The position numbers were made by a program, and so were the translations under genes. A stretch of DNA of 8,939 bases from Hyphomicrobiales bacterium (lineage in GTDB: Bacteria; Pseudomonadota; Alphaproteobacteria; Rhizobiales; SZUA-8). Under the pieces are notes generated by a model that did no database searches, was not told where the DNA came from, and saw only the letters and a program-made list of their open reading frames with translations. Shown piece by piece: positions 1 through 6,844 of this stretch. The stretch is from NCBI GenBank assembly GCA_003232175.1, contig QILX01000181.1, positions 1 through 8,939 of the forward strand, given 5' to 3'. Every line of letters starts with the position of its first letter. Position 1 is the stretch's first letter.

Positions 1-11
1 AGCAGGCGCAT
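1..11 (-). CDS. First codons of a divergent gene, cut by window edge
   Basis: On the minus strand an ATG occupies 11-9 and the frame runs off the left edge after Met-Arg-Leu. It is preceded by GGAG (complement of 18-21), separated from the ATG by exactly six A residues (12-17), which is near-ideal Shine-Dalgarno spacing. A candidate -10 hexamer and an FNR-type box lie further upstream at suitable distances. Only 11 bases are inside the window, so neither the product nor even the existence of a long reading frame can be shown. The start is an inference from the ribosome binding site and promoter layout. Confidence 0.45.
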
Positions 12-70
12 TTTTTTCTCCGAATATAAATCTGGTGGGAACATGAGATTTAGCAGCTTGCAGGCTTGTT

Positions 71-76
71 ATCCTA
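71..76 (-). promoter_or_regulatory. Candidate -10 hexamer of the divergent gene
   Basis: Read on the minus strand, 76 to 71 is TAGGAT, which matches four of six bases of TATAAT. Its upstream edge is 22 bases from the FNR-type box at 99-112. That is the gap expected when an FNR dimer is centred at -41.5, and it puts transcription start near 64 with a leader of about 53 bases before the ATG at 11. No good -35 hexamer is needed or seen, as is usual for class II activated promoters. The hexamer alone would be weak evidence; the spacing is what supports it. Confidence 0.4.
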
Positions 77-98
77 GTGAAAAACGAAGGTGGAATAT

Positions 99-112
99 TT
101 GATTGTTGTCAA
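99..112. promoter_or_regulatory. FNR/FixK/Anr-type binding site
   Basis: The sequence TTGAT-TGTT-GTCAA matches the CRP/FNR-family consensus TTGAT-N4-ATCAA at nine of ten positions. It lies inside a slightly longer palindrome, ATTTGA-N6-TCAAAT (97-114). In Alphaproteobacteria such boxes are bound by FnrL, FixK or Dnr relatives that respond to low oxygen or nitric oxide. The centre is at 105.5, between the divergent gene at the left edge and glcD. Relative to the candidate -10 at 76-71 it sits at -41.5, a class II activator position. For glcD no equally good geometry is seen, so any effect on that operon is unclear and could be repression. Confidence 0.6.
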
Positions 113-126
113 ATGCGAAACACAGT

Positions 127-154
127 TTGAAGCCGTGATCTGACCCTTTATCAC
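127..154 (+). promoter_or_regulatory. Weak candidate promoter for glcDEF-aceB
   Basis: TTGAAG (127-132) and TATCAC (149-154) each match four of six sigma-70 consensus bases and are separated by 16 bases. This would start transcription near 161, about 100 bases ahead of glcD. The match is modest and is offered only as the best candidate in this intergenic region. Confidence 0.22.
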
Positions 155-263
155 CCTTTCGCTGGCCACTGGAGCCCGGCTCATCTATGTGAAAGGCACA
201 ATGGTCGGCCGAAATACAATTCGTCAGGCTGCGCAACCGGGGGAGAGGACGCGGAGGAAGGCC

Positions 264-1760
264 ATGAGTGGATTAAAAATGCCGGCGCCGGACAAAAAGA
301 TCTTGTCGCGGCGCGATGACATCATCGACGCCCTTGAAACCATCGTTTCGAGTGAAGGCGTCATCAGTCATGAAATTGAAATGCGGCCTTACGAATCCGA
401 CGGACTGACCGCATATCGTCAATTGCCCATGGTCGTCGTTCTGCCCGAAACCACCGAGCAGGTGGCCGGAATTTTACGGTATTGCCACAAGCACGGCGTT
501 AAAGTTGTGCCCCGCGGGGCCGGAACATCGCTTTCCGGCGGCGCCCTGCCGCTCTCCGATGGCGTTTTGCTCGGCATGGCGCGGTTTAACCGCATTTTGG
601 AAATCGACACCCAGAACCGTTATGTCGTCGCCCAGCCCGGGGTCACTAATCTGGGTATTTCCGATGCCGTTGAGGGGGAGGGGTTTTATTATGCGCCCGA
701 CCCATCCAGCCAGATCGCCTGCACCATCGGCGGCAATGTCGCCGAAAATTCCGGCGGCGTGCATTCGCTGAAATACGGCCTTACGACCAATAATTTGCTC
801 GGGGTCGAACTGGTGCTCATCAATGGCGATATCGTGCGTCTTGGCGGCAACCATCTTGATGCCGAGGGTTATGACCTGCTTGGCCTGGTGACCGGCTCCG
901 AGGGCCTTTTGGGCGTGGTCACCGAAGTGACGGTACGCATTTTGCGCAAGCCCGAGACTGCACGCGCGGTGCTGTTGGGCTTTCCATCCAGCACCGATGC
1001 GGGCAATTGCGTTGCCGCCATTATCTCCGCCGGCATCATCGCCGGCGGAATGGAAATGATGGACAGGCCTGCTATCAAGGCCGCCGAGGCGTTCGTGAAT
1101 GCCGGTTACCCCCTGGACGTCGAAGCGTTGCTGATCGTCGAGCTTGACGGCCCCAAGGTCGAAGTCGACGAGCTTTTGGTCAGGGTCGAGAAAATCGCCC
1201 GCGACCACAATGCCGGCCATGTCCGGGTTTCAACTTCTGAGGAAGAACGCAATGTCTTCTGGGCCGGGCGCAAAGCCGCCTTTCCCGCCATTGGCCGCCT
1301 GTCGCCGGATTATTATTGCATGGACGGCACCATCCCCCGTCACCAGTTGCCTAAAGTTCTGGAGCGCATGGCTGAAATGTCCAACCGCTTTGGGCTAAAA
1401 GTCGCCAATGTTTTCCATGCCGGTGATGGCAATCTGCATCCTCTCATTCTTTACGACGCCGGTGTTGACGGCGAGTTGGAGACGGCGGAGGAATTTGGCG
1501 CGGAAATCCTCAAGCTCTGCGTTGAGGTTGGCGGCGTACTGACCGGTGAGCACGGTGTGGGCGTGGAAAAGCGCGACCTCATGGGCGAGATGTTCTCCGA
1601 GGAGGATCTGGCCCAGCAGCAGCGGGTCAAATGCGCCTTTGATGCCCGCAACCTGCTCAATCCGGGCAAAATGTTTCCACAATTGCGCCGCTGCGCCGAA
1701 TTGGGCCGTATGCACGTTCATAGCGGACAGATCCCGTTTCCAGACATTCCGAGGTTTTGA
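264..1760 (+). CDS. glcD: Glycolate oxidase FAD-binding subunit GlcD
   Basis: This is the FAD-binding catalytic subunit of the glycolate oxidase complex, which oxidises glycolate to glyoxylate and passes electrons through GlcF to the respiratory chain at the inner membrane. The 498-residue product matches the usual GlcD length (about 499 in E. coli). The N-terminal PCMH-type FAD domain contains PRGAGTSLSGG (83-93), PDPSSQ (145-150) and GGNVAENSGG (156-165). The C-terminal FAD-linked oxidase domain contains HAGDGNLHP (385-393) and GEHGVG (428-433), and ends in the family's typical FDARNLLNPGKMFP segment. The frame is open upstream to 189, but ATG 264 is chosen because GGAGG (253-257) lies six bases before it and the extra residues are arginine-rich and not family-like. 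It is the first gene of glcDEF-aceB. D-lactate dehydrogenases and other GlcD relatives are similar, but the adjacent glcE and glcF settle the assignment. Confidence 0.93.
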   Translation: MSGLKMPAPDKKILSRRDDIIDALETIVSSEGVISHEIEMRPYESDGLTAYRQLPMVVVLPETTEQVAGILRYCHKHGVKVVPRGAGTSLSGGALPLSDGVLLGMARFNRILEIDTQNRYVVAQPGVTNLGISDAVEGEGFYYAPDPSSQIACTIGGNVAENSGGVHSLKYGLTTNNLLGVELVLINGDIVRLGGNHLDAEGYDLLGLVTGSEGLLGVVTEVTVRILRKPETARAVLLGFPSSTDAGNCVAAIISAGIIAGGMEMMDRPAIKAAEAFVNAGYPLDVEALLIVELDGPKVEVDELLVRVEKIARDHNAGHVRVSTSEEERNVFWAGRKAAFPAIGRLSPDYYCMDGTIPRHQLPKVLERMAEMSNRFGLKVANVFHAGDGNLHPLILYDAGVDGELETAEEFGAEILKLCVEVGGVLTGEHGVGVEKRDLMGEMFSEEDLAQQQRVKCAFDARNLLNPGKMFPQLRRCAELGRMHVHSGQIPFPDIPRF

Positions 1761-1762
1761 AC

Positions 1763-3031
1763 GTGACAACGACACTCAAGCCGGAAAAACCACAAGACGT
1801 TCTGGACGTGGTGGCTTGGGCGGCATCGGAGCACAAACCGCTTGAGATCGTTGGCGGCGGCACCAAGTCCGGGGTCGGACGCGCCGTGCAGGCCGAATAT
1901 ACCCTGGACCTTTCAGGACTCACCGGTATCAGCCTTTACGAACCGCAAGAACTTGTCCTGACCGCCGCTGCCGGCACGCCGCTGGCCGAAATCCGGGAGG
2001 CGCTGGCCGAAAACGGCCAGGAGCTGGCATTCGAGCCACCTGACCTGAGCCGGTTTTTCGGGCTTGAGGACGATGCAAAGCCAACCATCGGAGGCATGAT
2101 TGCCGCCAATCAGTCCGGTCCCCGCCGCATCCGCGCCGGCGCCGCACGCGATCACTTTTTGGGCCTTAGAATGGTGACCGGCAGGGGCCAGGCGATATTT
2201 TCCGGCGGGCGGGTGATCAAGAACGTCACCGGTTATGATCTGTGCAAGGGGCTTGCCGGCTCGTGGGGAACACTGGGGGTTTTCACCGAGGTCACGTTGA
2301 AGGTACTGCCTGCCGGCGAGGCCGCCAGCACGGTGTTGATTTTCGGCCTTGACGGGGAAACCGCTGCCACCGCGATGTCGGCGGCCCTGGGATCGACCGC
2401 TGAAATCTCCGCCGCCGCCCATATCCTGCCCGCAGCGGCGGCGCGCTCTAAAACCACTCTGGTCAAGAACTCAGGCACCAGCGTCACCGCCATTCGTATC
2501 GAGGGCTTCCCCACATCAGTCAAGGCCCGGCTATCCACCTTGGAAACCTTGTTGGAAACCCATGGCGAGCTTTCAGTGATCAAGGAAGAAGCGTCTTGCG
2601 CCCTTTGGATTGAAATCCGCGATGGATCGCTTCTGCCGCCGCTGCCCAGGCCCCCCAAGAAGGGCAAGGGCATGGCCAAGCCCGCCGATGAAACGGTGAT
2701 CTGGCGCATTTCCACCACACCCACCGCCGGGCATCGGGTTGTTGAGGCCGTCAGCACGGAAATGGGCGCCGATGCCATCTATGACTGGGGGGGCGGGTTG
2801 ATCTGGCTGGTGCAACCGCTGATGGGAAATGGTAATGCGGCGGCGATCCGGACGGTTCTGGAAACTACCGGTGGTCATGCCACGCTCTATCGAGGGCCGC
2901 AGTCGCTGCGCGCCGCCATAGATGTGTTTCAACCCCAGCCCGGACCCCTTGCGGCCCTCACCAGGCGCCTCAAGGCCGCGTTCGACCCCCACGGTGTGCT
3001 TAATCCAAATCGAATGTATGGCGGGGTGTAA
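1763..3031 (+). CDS. glcE: Glycolate oxidase FAD-binding subunit GlcE
   Basis: This is the second flavoprotein-type subunit of glycolate oxidase, needed with GlcD and GlcF for activity. The 422-residue product has the N-terminal FAD-binding domain with GGGTKSGVGR (31-40), TIGGMIAANQSGPRR (108-122) and the GlcE signature NVTGYDLCKGLAGSWGTLGVF (154-174, with conserved G and W). It ends with the usual LNPNRMYGGV-type tail. It is clearly longer than E. coli GlcE (about 350 residues). Part of the excess is a Pro/Lys-rich, probably flexible segment at 290-308. Start choice: GTG 1763 has GAGG (1751-1754) eight bases upstream, whereas the in-frame TTG at 1757 would leave only two. The start lies two bases past the glcD stop, so the genes are probably translationally coupled. 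Confidence 0.92.
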   Translation: MTTTLKPEKPQDVLDVVAWAASEHKPLEIVGGGTKSGVGRAVQAEYTLDLSGLTGISLYEPQELVLTAAAGTPLAEIREALAENGQELAFEPPDLSRFFGLEDDAKPTIGGMIAANQSGPRRIRAGAARDHFLGLRMVTGRGQAIFSGGRVIKNVTGYDLCKGLAGSWGTLGVFTEVTLKVLPAGEAASTVLIFGLDGETAATAMSAALGSTAEISAAAHILPAAAARSKTTLVKNSGTSVTAIRIEGFPTSVKARLSTLETLLETHGELSVIKEEASCALWIEIRDGSLLPPLPRPPKKGKGMAKPADETVIWRISTTPTAGHRVVEAVSTEMGADAIYDWGGGLIWLVQPLMGNGNAAAIRTVLETTGGHATLYRGPQSLRAAIDVFQPQPGPLAALTRRLKAAFDPHGVLNPNRMYGGV

Positions 3032-3036
3032 CGATC

Positions 3037-4401
3037 ATGAAAACCCAATTTACACCGGAGCAGCTTAAAGACCCCGGAATTGCCCACGCCAATCAGATTT
3101 TACGCAAATGCGTCCATTGCGGGTTCTGCAACGCCACCTGCCCGACCTATGGCCTGCTTGGCGACGAACTTGACGGCCCCCGTGGCCGCATCTACCTGAT
3201 CAAGGACATGCTGGAGAATAATCGTCCGGCGACCGAGGAGGTGGTGCGCCATATTGATCGCTGCCTCTCGTGTCTTTCGTGCATGTCCACCTGCCCCTCC
3301 GGCGTCAACTACATGCACCTGGTCGATCACGCCCGGGTTCATATCGAAAAGACTTATAAACGCACCGGACAGGACGCTTTTCTGCGCGACTGGCTTCTTC
3401 CCCGCCCGGCCCTCTTTCGCATCGCCCTGCTGCCCGCGCGCATAATGCGCCCCTTCCTCGGTCTGGTTCGCCATATTCCATCGATGGAGCGTGTATCGTC
3501 ATTGCTGGCCCTGGCGCCGAAAGGCCGGCTGCCCAGGGCTGAGTTTTCCTCTCCGGCATCTTTGAAGGGCGAGGGTTTCCGTGCCGGCCGGGTGGTGGTC
3601 ATGCGCGGCTGCGCCCAGACGGTTTTGCGCCCGCAGATCAACGATGCAACCATACGTATTCTCCGCCGGCTGGGTTACGAGGTCGTTCTAACGGCAAAAG
3701 AAGGGTGCTGCGGCTCCCTCACCCACCATTTGGGGCGCGAGGACGAGGCGCTCAAGTCGGCCCGGCGAAATATTGATGCCTGGCTGGCAGAGGCGGATCG
3801 GACCGGCCTGGACGCCATCATCATCAATGCCTCGGGCTGCGGTACCACCGTCAAGGACTATGCTCATATGTTGAAAGATGACGCCGGTTATACCGGCAAG
3901 GCCCAAAGAGTGGCGGCCTTGGCCGATATCGGCCCCATGGCGATAAAACCGGGCCTGACCGTCGCCTATCACGCCGCCTGTTCCCTGACCCACGGCCAGC
4001 GCATCCGTACCCAGCCCAAGGATCTGCTCAAAAAAGCTGGTTTTGTGGTCAGGGACGTGCCTCAGGGTCATCTTTGCTGCGGTTCGGCGGGCACCTACAA
4101 TATCCTGCAACCGAAAATCGCCCGGGTTTTGCTTCAGAACAAAGTCCGCAATATCGAAACCACGGCGCCTGATGTGATCGCCACCGGCAATATCGGCTGC
4201 ATTACCCAGATCGGCACCGGCACCAAAATCCCCATTGTCCACACGGTGGAACTGCTCGACTGGGCCATGGGCGGCGACAGGCCCAAGGAGCTTGCCGGTG
4301 TTGAATTGCCGGAAGAAGCGGAGGCGGAGGACATTACCGGGCTGCAAGATCCCACCCCCGCCGATGACAAAAAAACACCTCGCGCGGTCGAGCTGGCCTG
4401 A
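3037..4401 (+). CDS. glcF: Glycolate oxidase iron-sulfur subunit GlcF
   Basis: This is the iron-sulfur subunit that carries electrons from the GlcD/GlcE flavins toward the quinone pool on the cytoplasmic face of the inner membrane. The 454-residue protein has two ferredoxin-like 4Fe-4S sets: Cys25, 28, 31 with Cys35, and Cys76, 79, 82 with Cys86. These are followed by two cysteine-rich CCG domains: Cys192 and Cys224-Cys225 with Cys268 between repeats, then Cys315 and Cys347-Cys348 (HLCCGSAGTY). This is the standard order for GlcF, and the length is slightly above E. coli GlcF because of an acidic C-terminal tail (about residues 425-445, rich in Glu and Asp). It starts five bases after the glcE stop, so the three subunits form one operon. 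Related proteins (GlpC, LutA) share the architecture, but the neighbours favour GlcF. Confidence 0.93.
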   Translation: MKTQFTPEQLKDPGIAHANQILRKCVHCGFCNATCPTYGLLGDELDGPRGRIYLIKDMLENNRPATEEVVRHIDRCLSCLSCMSTCPSGVNYMHLVDHARVHIEKTYKRTGQDAFLRDWLLPRPALFRIALLPARIMRPFLGLVRHIPSMERVSSLLALAPKGRLPRAEFSSPASLKGEGFRAGRVVVMRGCAQTVLRPQINDATIRILRRLGYEVVLTAKEGCCGSLTHHLGREDEALKSARRNIDAWLAEADRTGLDAIIINASGCGTTVKDYAHMLKDDAGYTGKAQRVAALADIGPMAIKPGLTVAYHAACSLTHGQRIRTQPKDLLKKAGFVVRDVPQGHLCCGSAGTYNILQPKIARVLLQNKVRNIETTAPDVIATGNIGCITQIGTGTKIPIVHTVELLDWAMGGDRPKELAGVELPEEAEAEDITGLQDPTPADDKKTPRAVELA

Positions 4402-4417
4402 TCACACCTCGAGAAGA

Positions 4418-4431
4418 CGCCGATGTCGGCG
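4418..4431. other. Short GC hairpin between glcF and aceB
   Basis: CGCCGA-TG-TCGGCG is a perfect 6+6 base inverted repeat. As RNA it would form a tight five-pair stem with a four-base loop. It lies in the 68-base gap between glcF and aceB, 17 bases past the glcF stop. No T-run follows, so it is not an intrinsic terminator. It could be a processing or stability element in a shared transcript, or chance in GC-rich DNA. Confidence 0.35.
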
Positions 4432-4469
4432 CTGGGAAAACCAAAAATTGAGTAATGTGGAGAGAGATT

Positions 4470-6062
4470 GTGACCAAGACTATTGAACACGTGGAAATCA
4501 CCGGGGCCATGGCGCCAGGATTTGAACGGGTCCTTTCGAAAGATGCGGTGGCCTTTGTTGCCGGCCTGGTGCGTAAATTCCGCCCCCAGCGCGACCGCCT
4601 GCTGGCGGCACGCACCGCACGGGCGAAAACCTTCGAAGATGGCACGCTGCCTGATTTTCTGCCCCACACCCGGAATATCCGTAATGGAAGCTGGAAAGTC
4701 GCCGCCATCCCCGAAGATCTCAACGATCGCCGGGTCGAAATCACCGGTCCGGTGGACCGCAAGATGGTGGTCAATGCGCTCAATTCCGGCGCCAGGGTGT
4801 TCATGGGCGATTTCGAGGATGCCTCCTCGCCGACCTGGGAGAACATGATCGACGGCCAGCTCAATATGATCCGTCGCTGGGAGGGCAGTCTCGACTTCAC
4901 CGATACCTCGCGGGGAAAAACCTACACCGTTACCGCCAAGCCGGCGGTGCTGATGATCCGCCCGCGCGGCTGGCATCTTTCCGAGGCCCATATTCTGGTC
5001 GACGGCGAGCCGGCTGTCGGCGGCCTGGTCGATTTTGGATTTTATGTCTTCCACAACGCCAAGGCCGCCATGGCGCATGGCTCTGGAGCTTATTTTTACC
5101 TGCCCAAACTGGAAAGCCATCTTGAGGCGCGGTTGTGGAACGATGTTTTTGTCTATGCCCAGGAAGTTCTGGGAATTCCCAACGGATCGTTCAAGGCCAC
5201 CGTCCTCATCGAAACCCTGCCCGCCGCCTTTGAGATGGATGAAATCCTTTATGAACTGAAGGATCACATTGTCGGGCTCAATTGCGGGCGTTGGGACTAC
5301 ATTTTCTCATTCATCAAGACCTTGAAAAACAATCCGGACACTCTGCTGCCCGATCGCGCCCAGGTGGGCATGGGCGATGCTTTTCTGGATGCCTATTCGC
5401 GGCTTCTGATCAAGACCTGTCACAGCCGCGGCGCCTTTGCCATGGGTGGCATGGCTGCTGCCATCCCCAATCGTCGCGACGAGGCCGCCAACGCCATAGC
5501 CTTCGACAATGTCCGGACCGACAAAACCCGCGAGGCCAAAAACGGCCATGACGGCACCTGGGTGGCTCATCCCGATCTGGTGCCGGTTGCCATGGAGATC
5601 TTTGACAAGCTGATGCCGGGGCCCAACCAGCTCGACAAAGTTAGCGAGGATGTGGACATCGGCCAGGCCGAATTGCTCAAAGTCCATGACGGGACAAAGA
5701 CCGAGGCCGGCTTGCGGGCAAATATCCGCGTCGGGGTGCAATATCTTGAAGCCTGGCTGCGGGGACGCGGCGCTGTGCCGCTCTACAATCTCATGGAAGA
5801 TGCCGCGACGGCGGAAATTTCCCGGGCCCAGATCTGGCAATGGCTGAAATTCAGCGCTGTGCTGGAAGATGGCCAGAAAGTGACCGAAGAGTTATTCAAC
5901 CGCTGTTTCGGTGAAGAAATGGACCGGGTGCGCGATGAGATCGGCGATGAAGCTTTTGATGGCGGACGCTTTGACGAAGCGATCGAAATATTCAAGGAGA
6001 TGACGACGGCGGTGGAATTTGAAACCTTCCTGACCATCCCCGCCTATGAACGCATCAAGTAA
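4470..6062 (+). CDS. aceB: Malate synthase A
   Basis: The enzyme condenses glyoxylate with acetyl-CoA to give malate and CoA. The 530-residue protein aligns along its whole length with E. coli AceB (about 533), including PEDLNDRRVEITGPV (81-95), FMGDFEDASSPTW (111-123), RPRGWHL (164-170, with the active-site Arg166), HIVGLNCGRWDYIFS (266-280), NGHDGTWVAHP (358-368) and LMEDAATAEISR (441-452). Glu248 and Asp276 are in the positions expected for magnesium binding, and Asp444 is the likely general base; these roles are taken from the family. The frame begins at ATG 4455, but GTG 4470 is preferred because GGAGAG (4459-4464) lies five bases ahead and the extra Met-Trp-Arg-Glu-Ile is unlike homologs. 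It probably shares the glc transcript and consumes the glyoxylate made by GlcDEF. No isocitrate lyase gene is in the window. Confidence 0.96.
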   Translation: MTKTIEHVEITGAMAPGFERVLSKDAVAFVAGLVRKFRPQRDRLLAARTARAKTFEDGTLPDFLPHTRNIRNGSWKVAAIPEDLNDRRVEITGPVDRKMVVNALNSGARVFMGDFEDASSPTWENMIDGQLNMIRRWEGSLDFTDTSRGKTYTVTAKPAVLMIRPRGWHLSEAHILVDGEPAVGGLVDFGFYVFHNAKAAMAHGSGAYFYLPKLESHLEARLWNDVFVYAQEVLGIPNGSFKATVLIETLPAAFEMDEILYELKDHIVGLNCGRWDYIFSFIKTLKNNPDTLLPDRAQVGMGDAFLDAYSRLLIKTCHSRGAFAMGGMAAAIPNRRDEAANAIAFDNVRTDKTREAKNGHDGTWVAHPDLVPVAMEIFDKLMPGPNQLDKVSEDVDIGQAELLKVHDGTKTEAGLRANIRVGVQYLEAWLRGRGAVPLYNLMEDAATAEISRAQIWQWLKFSAVLEDGQKVTEELFNRCFGEEMDRVRDEIGDEAFDGGRFDEAIEIFKEMTTAVEFETFLTIPAYERIK

Positions 6063-6080
6063 GGGGCGCGAATATTTAGA

Positions 6081-6719
6081 TCAATCCGCTTTGTCGGGCA
6101 GGGGATGTCCGGGCATCAGCTCATAAGGATGCTCCCAGCCTTTCAGCGCCTTGATGCGCGTCAGCCAGGCGCCAATGGCCGGGTAATCATCCCACGACAC
6201 ACCAAACTCGTCGGGCCAGAACAGATAGCCGCACATCGAGATGTCAGCAATCGTCGGCCGGTTACCAACGGCAAAATCCACGTCGACAAGATGGGTATCG
6301 AGCACCTTGAGCGCCGATTTGGCCCGCCCGGCGAGAAATTTGGTCACCTCGGTTTCGCCGGTTTTGGCGAACTGCAACAGGAAACGCAAAGTGCCGATAT
6401 AGCTGGACAGCTTGTGATTGTCCCACAAGATCCATCTTAGGATCTCGTAGCCCTCAGGGCTGCTGCGGGCGCCGAACTGGCCATGTTTGTCGGTCAGATA
6501 ATGCAGTATGGCGCCTGATTGGCTCAGCACCATGTCCCCGTCGGTCAGGACCGGCACCTCGCCCATTTCATTGAGTTCGCGATAGGTATTGGCCCGGGCC
6601 TCGCCATTGAAAAAATCAACAAAAACCGGCTCCCAATCGACACCGCATAAATTGAGCATCAGCGCCACTTTGTAGGCGTTGCCGGTTTGGGCGAAACAGG
6701 TTAGCTGGACGGTTGCCAT
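6081..6719 (-). CDS. Glutathione S-transferase family protein
   Basis: The 212-residue product has the two-domain GST layout. The N-terminal thioredoxin-like domain (about 3-80) contains the cis-proline motif EVPVL (Pro56) and the glutathione-contacting LSQSGAI (65-71), in which Gln67-Ser68 replaces the more common Glu-Ser. The all-helical C-terminal domain (about 88-200) contains RPTIADI (154-160), the conserved N-capping box and hydrophobic staple (Thr156/Asp159). The catalytic residue near the N terminus is uncertain: Cys8, Thr12 and Asn14 are candidates, and there is no obvious Tyr. The substrate is unknown. The frame extends upstream to 6806, but ATG 6719 is chosen because AGGA (complement of 6726-6729) lies at a proper distance and the protein then begins directly with the first beta strand. 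The gene is convergent with aceB (18-base gap) and divergent from cheZ. Confidence 0.88.
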   Translation of the reverse strand: MATVQLTCFAQTGNAYKVALMLNLCGVDWEPVFVDFFNGEARANTYRELNEMGEVPVLTDGDMVLSQSGAILHYLTDKHGQFGARSSPEGYEILRWILWDNHKLSSYIGTLRFLLQFAKTGETEVTKFLAGRAKSALKVLDTHLVDVDFAVGNRPTIADISMCGYLFWPDEFGVSWDDYPAIGAWLTRIKALKGWEHPYELMPGHPLPDKAD

Positions 6720-6727
6720 GGTAATTC

Positions 6728-6779
6728 CTAATAATGCGGACCCGCCAGGCCCATTGTAACGCGACAAACGGATTATTAG
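6728..6779. repeat. Imperfect 11-base inverted repeat between GST and cheZ
   Basis: CTAATAATGCG (6728-6738) and CGGATTATTAG (6769-6779) are inverted copies matching at 10 of 11 positions, with eight perfect outer pairs and a 30-base spacer. The right-hand end of the GST Shine-Dalgarno overlaps the first arm. A TACAAT hexamer for the minus strand (6758-6753, five of six -10 bases) lies between the arms. The pair could be a split operator for a regulator of the divergent genes, or a leader hairpin if GST transcription starts further upstream. AT-rich arms in GC-rich DNA make chance less likely. Confidence 0.4.
6753..6758 (-). promoter_or_regulatory. Candidate -10 of the GST gene
   Basis: The minus strand reads TACAAT from 6758 to 6753, matching TATAAT at five of six positions. 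It would place transcription start near 6746, about 27 bases before the GST start codon. The expected -35 region, near 6776-6781, is a poor match and overlaps one arm of the inverted repeat, which would suit a regulated promoter. Confidence 0.3.
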
Positions 6780-6820
6780 CACATCGTCCCTAAATTCCAG
6801 AACCACGTGTGTGGGGATGG

Positions 6821-6826
6821 TATATT
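6821..6826 (+). promoter_or_regulatory. Candidate -10 of cheZ
   Basis: TATATT matches TATAAT at five of six positions and lies 18 bases ahead of the cheZ ATG at 6845. It would give a very short leader of about a dozen bases. No convincing -35 hexamer is present 16-18 bases upstream, and neither a sigma-54 (GG-N10-GC) nor a sigma-28 pattern was found in the spacer. A small palindrome, CCAC-GTGT-GTGG (6803-6814), lies just upstream. Confidence 0.27.
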
Positions 6827-6844
6827 GAGCGGGGCGACATAACC

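Noticed and set aside
189..263. N-terminal extension of GlcD from 189
   Set aside because: The extra 25 residues are Arg/Gly rich and unlike GlcD, and the Shine-Dalgarno at 253-257 serves ATG 264.
474..1220. Long minus-strand open frame of 248 codons inside glcD
   Set aside because: It lies fully opposite a gene with clear family motifs. Its translation has no recognisable domain, and such antisense frames are common in GC-rich coding DNA.
4134..5267. Minus-strand open frame of 377 codons across the glcF end and aceB
   Set aside because: It spans the glcF-aceB gap opposite two well-supported genes, and its composition (Gly, His, Asp rich) is typical of an antisense shadow.
6063..6080. Bidirectional terminator between aceB and the GST gene
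   Set aside because: The 18-base gap has no hairpin and no T- or A-run of terminator type.
6740..6770. Sigma-54 promoter (GG-N10-GC) between GST and cheZ
   Set aside because: The best candidate has an 11-base spacer instead of 10 and lacks the flanking consensus.
6720..6806. 29-residue N-terminal extension of the GST
   Set aside because: The GST fold begins at the internal Met encoded at 6719, which has its own AGGA. The extension covers the likely promoter region.
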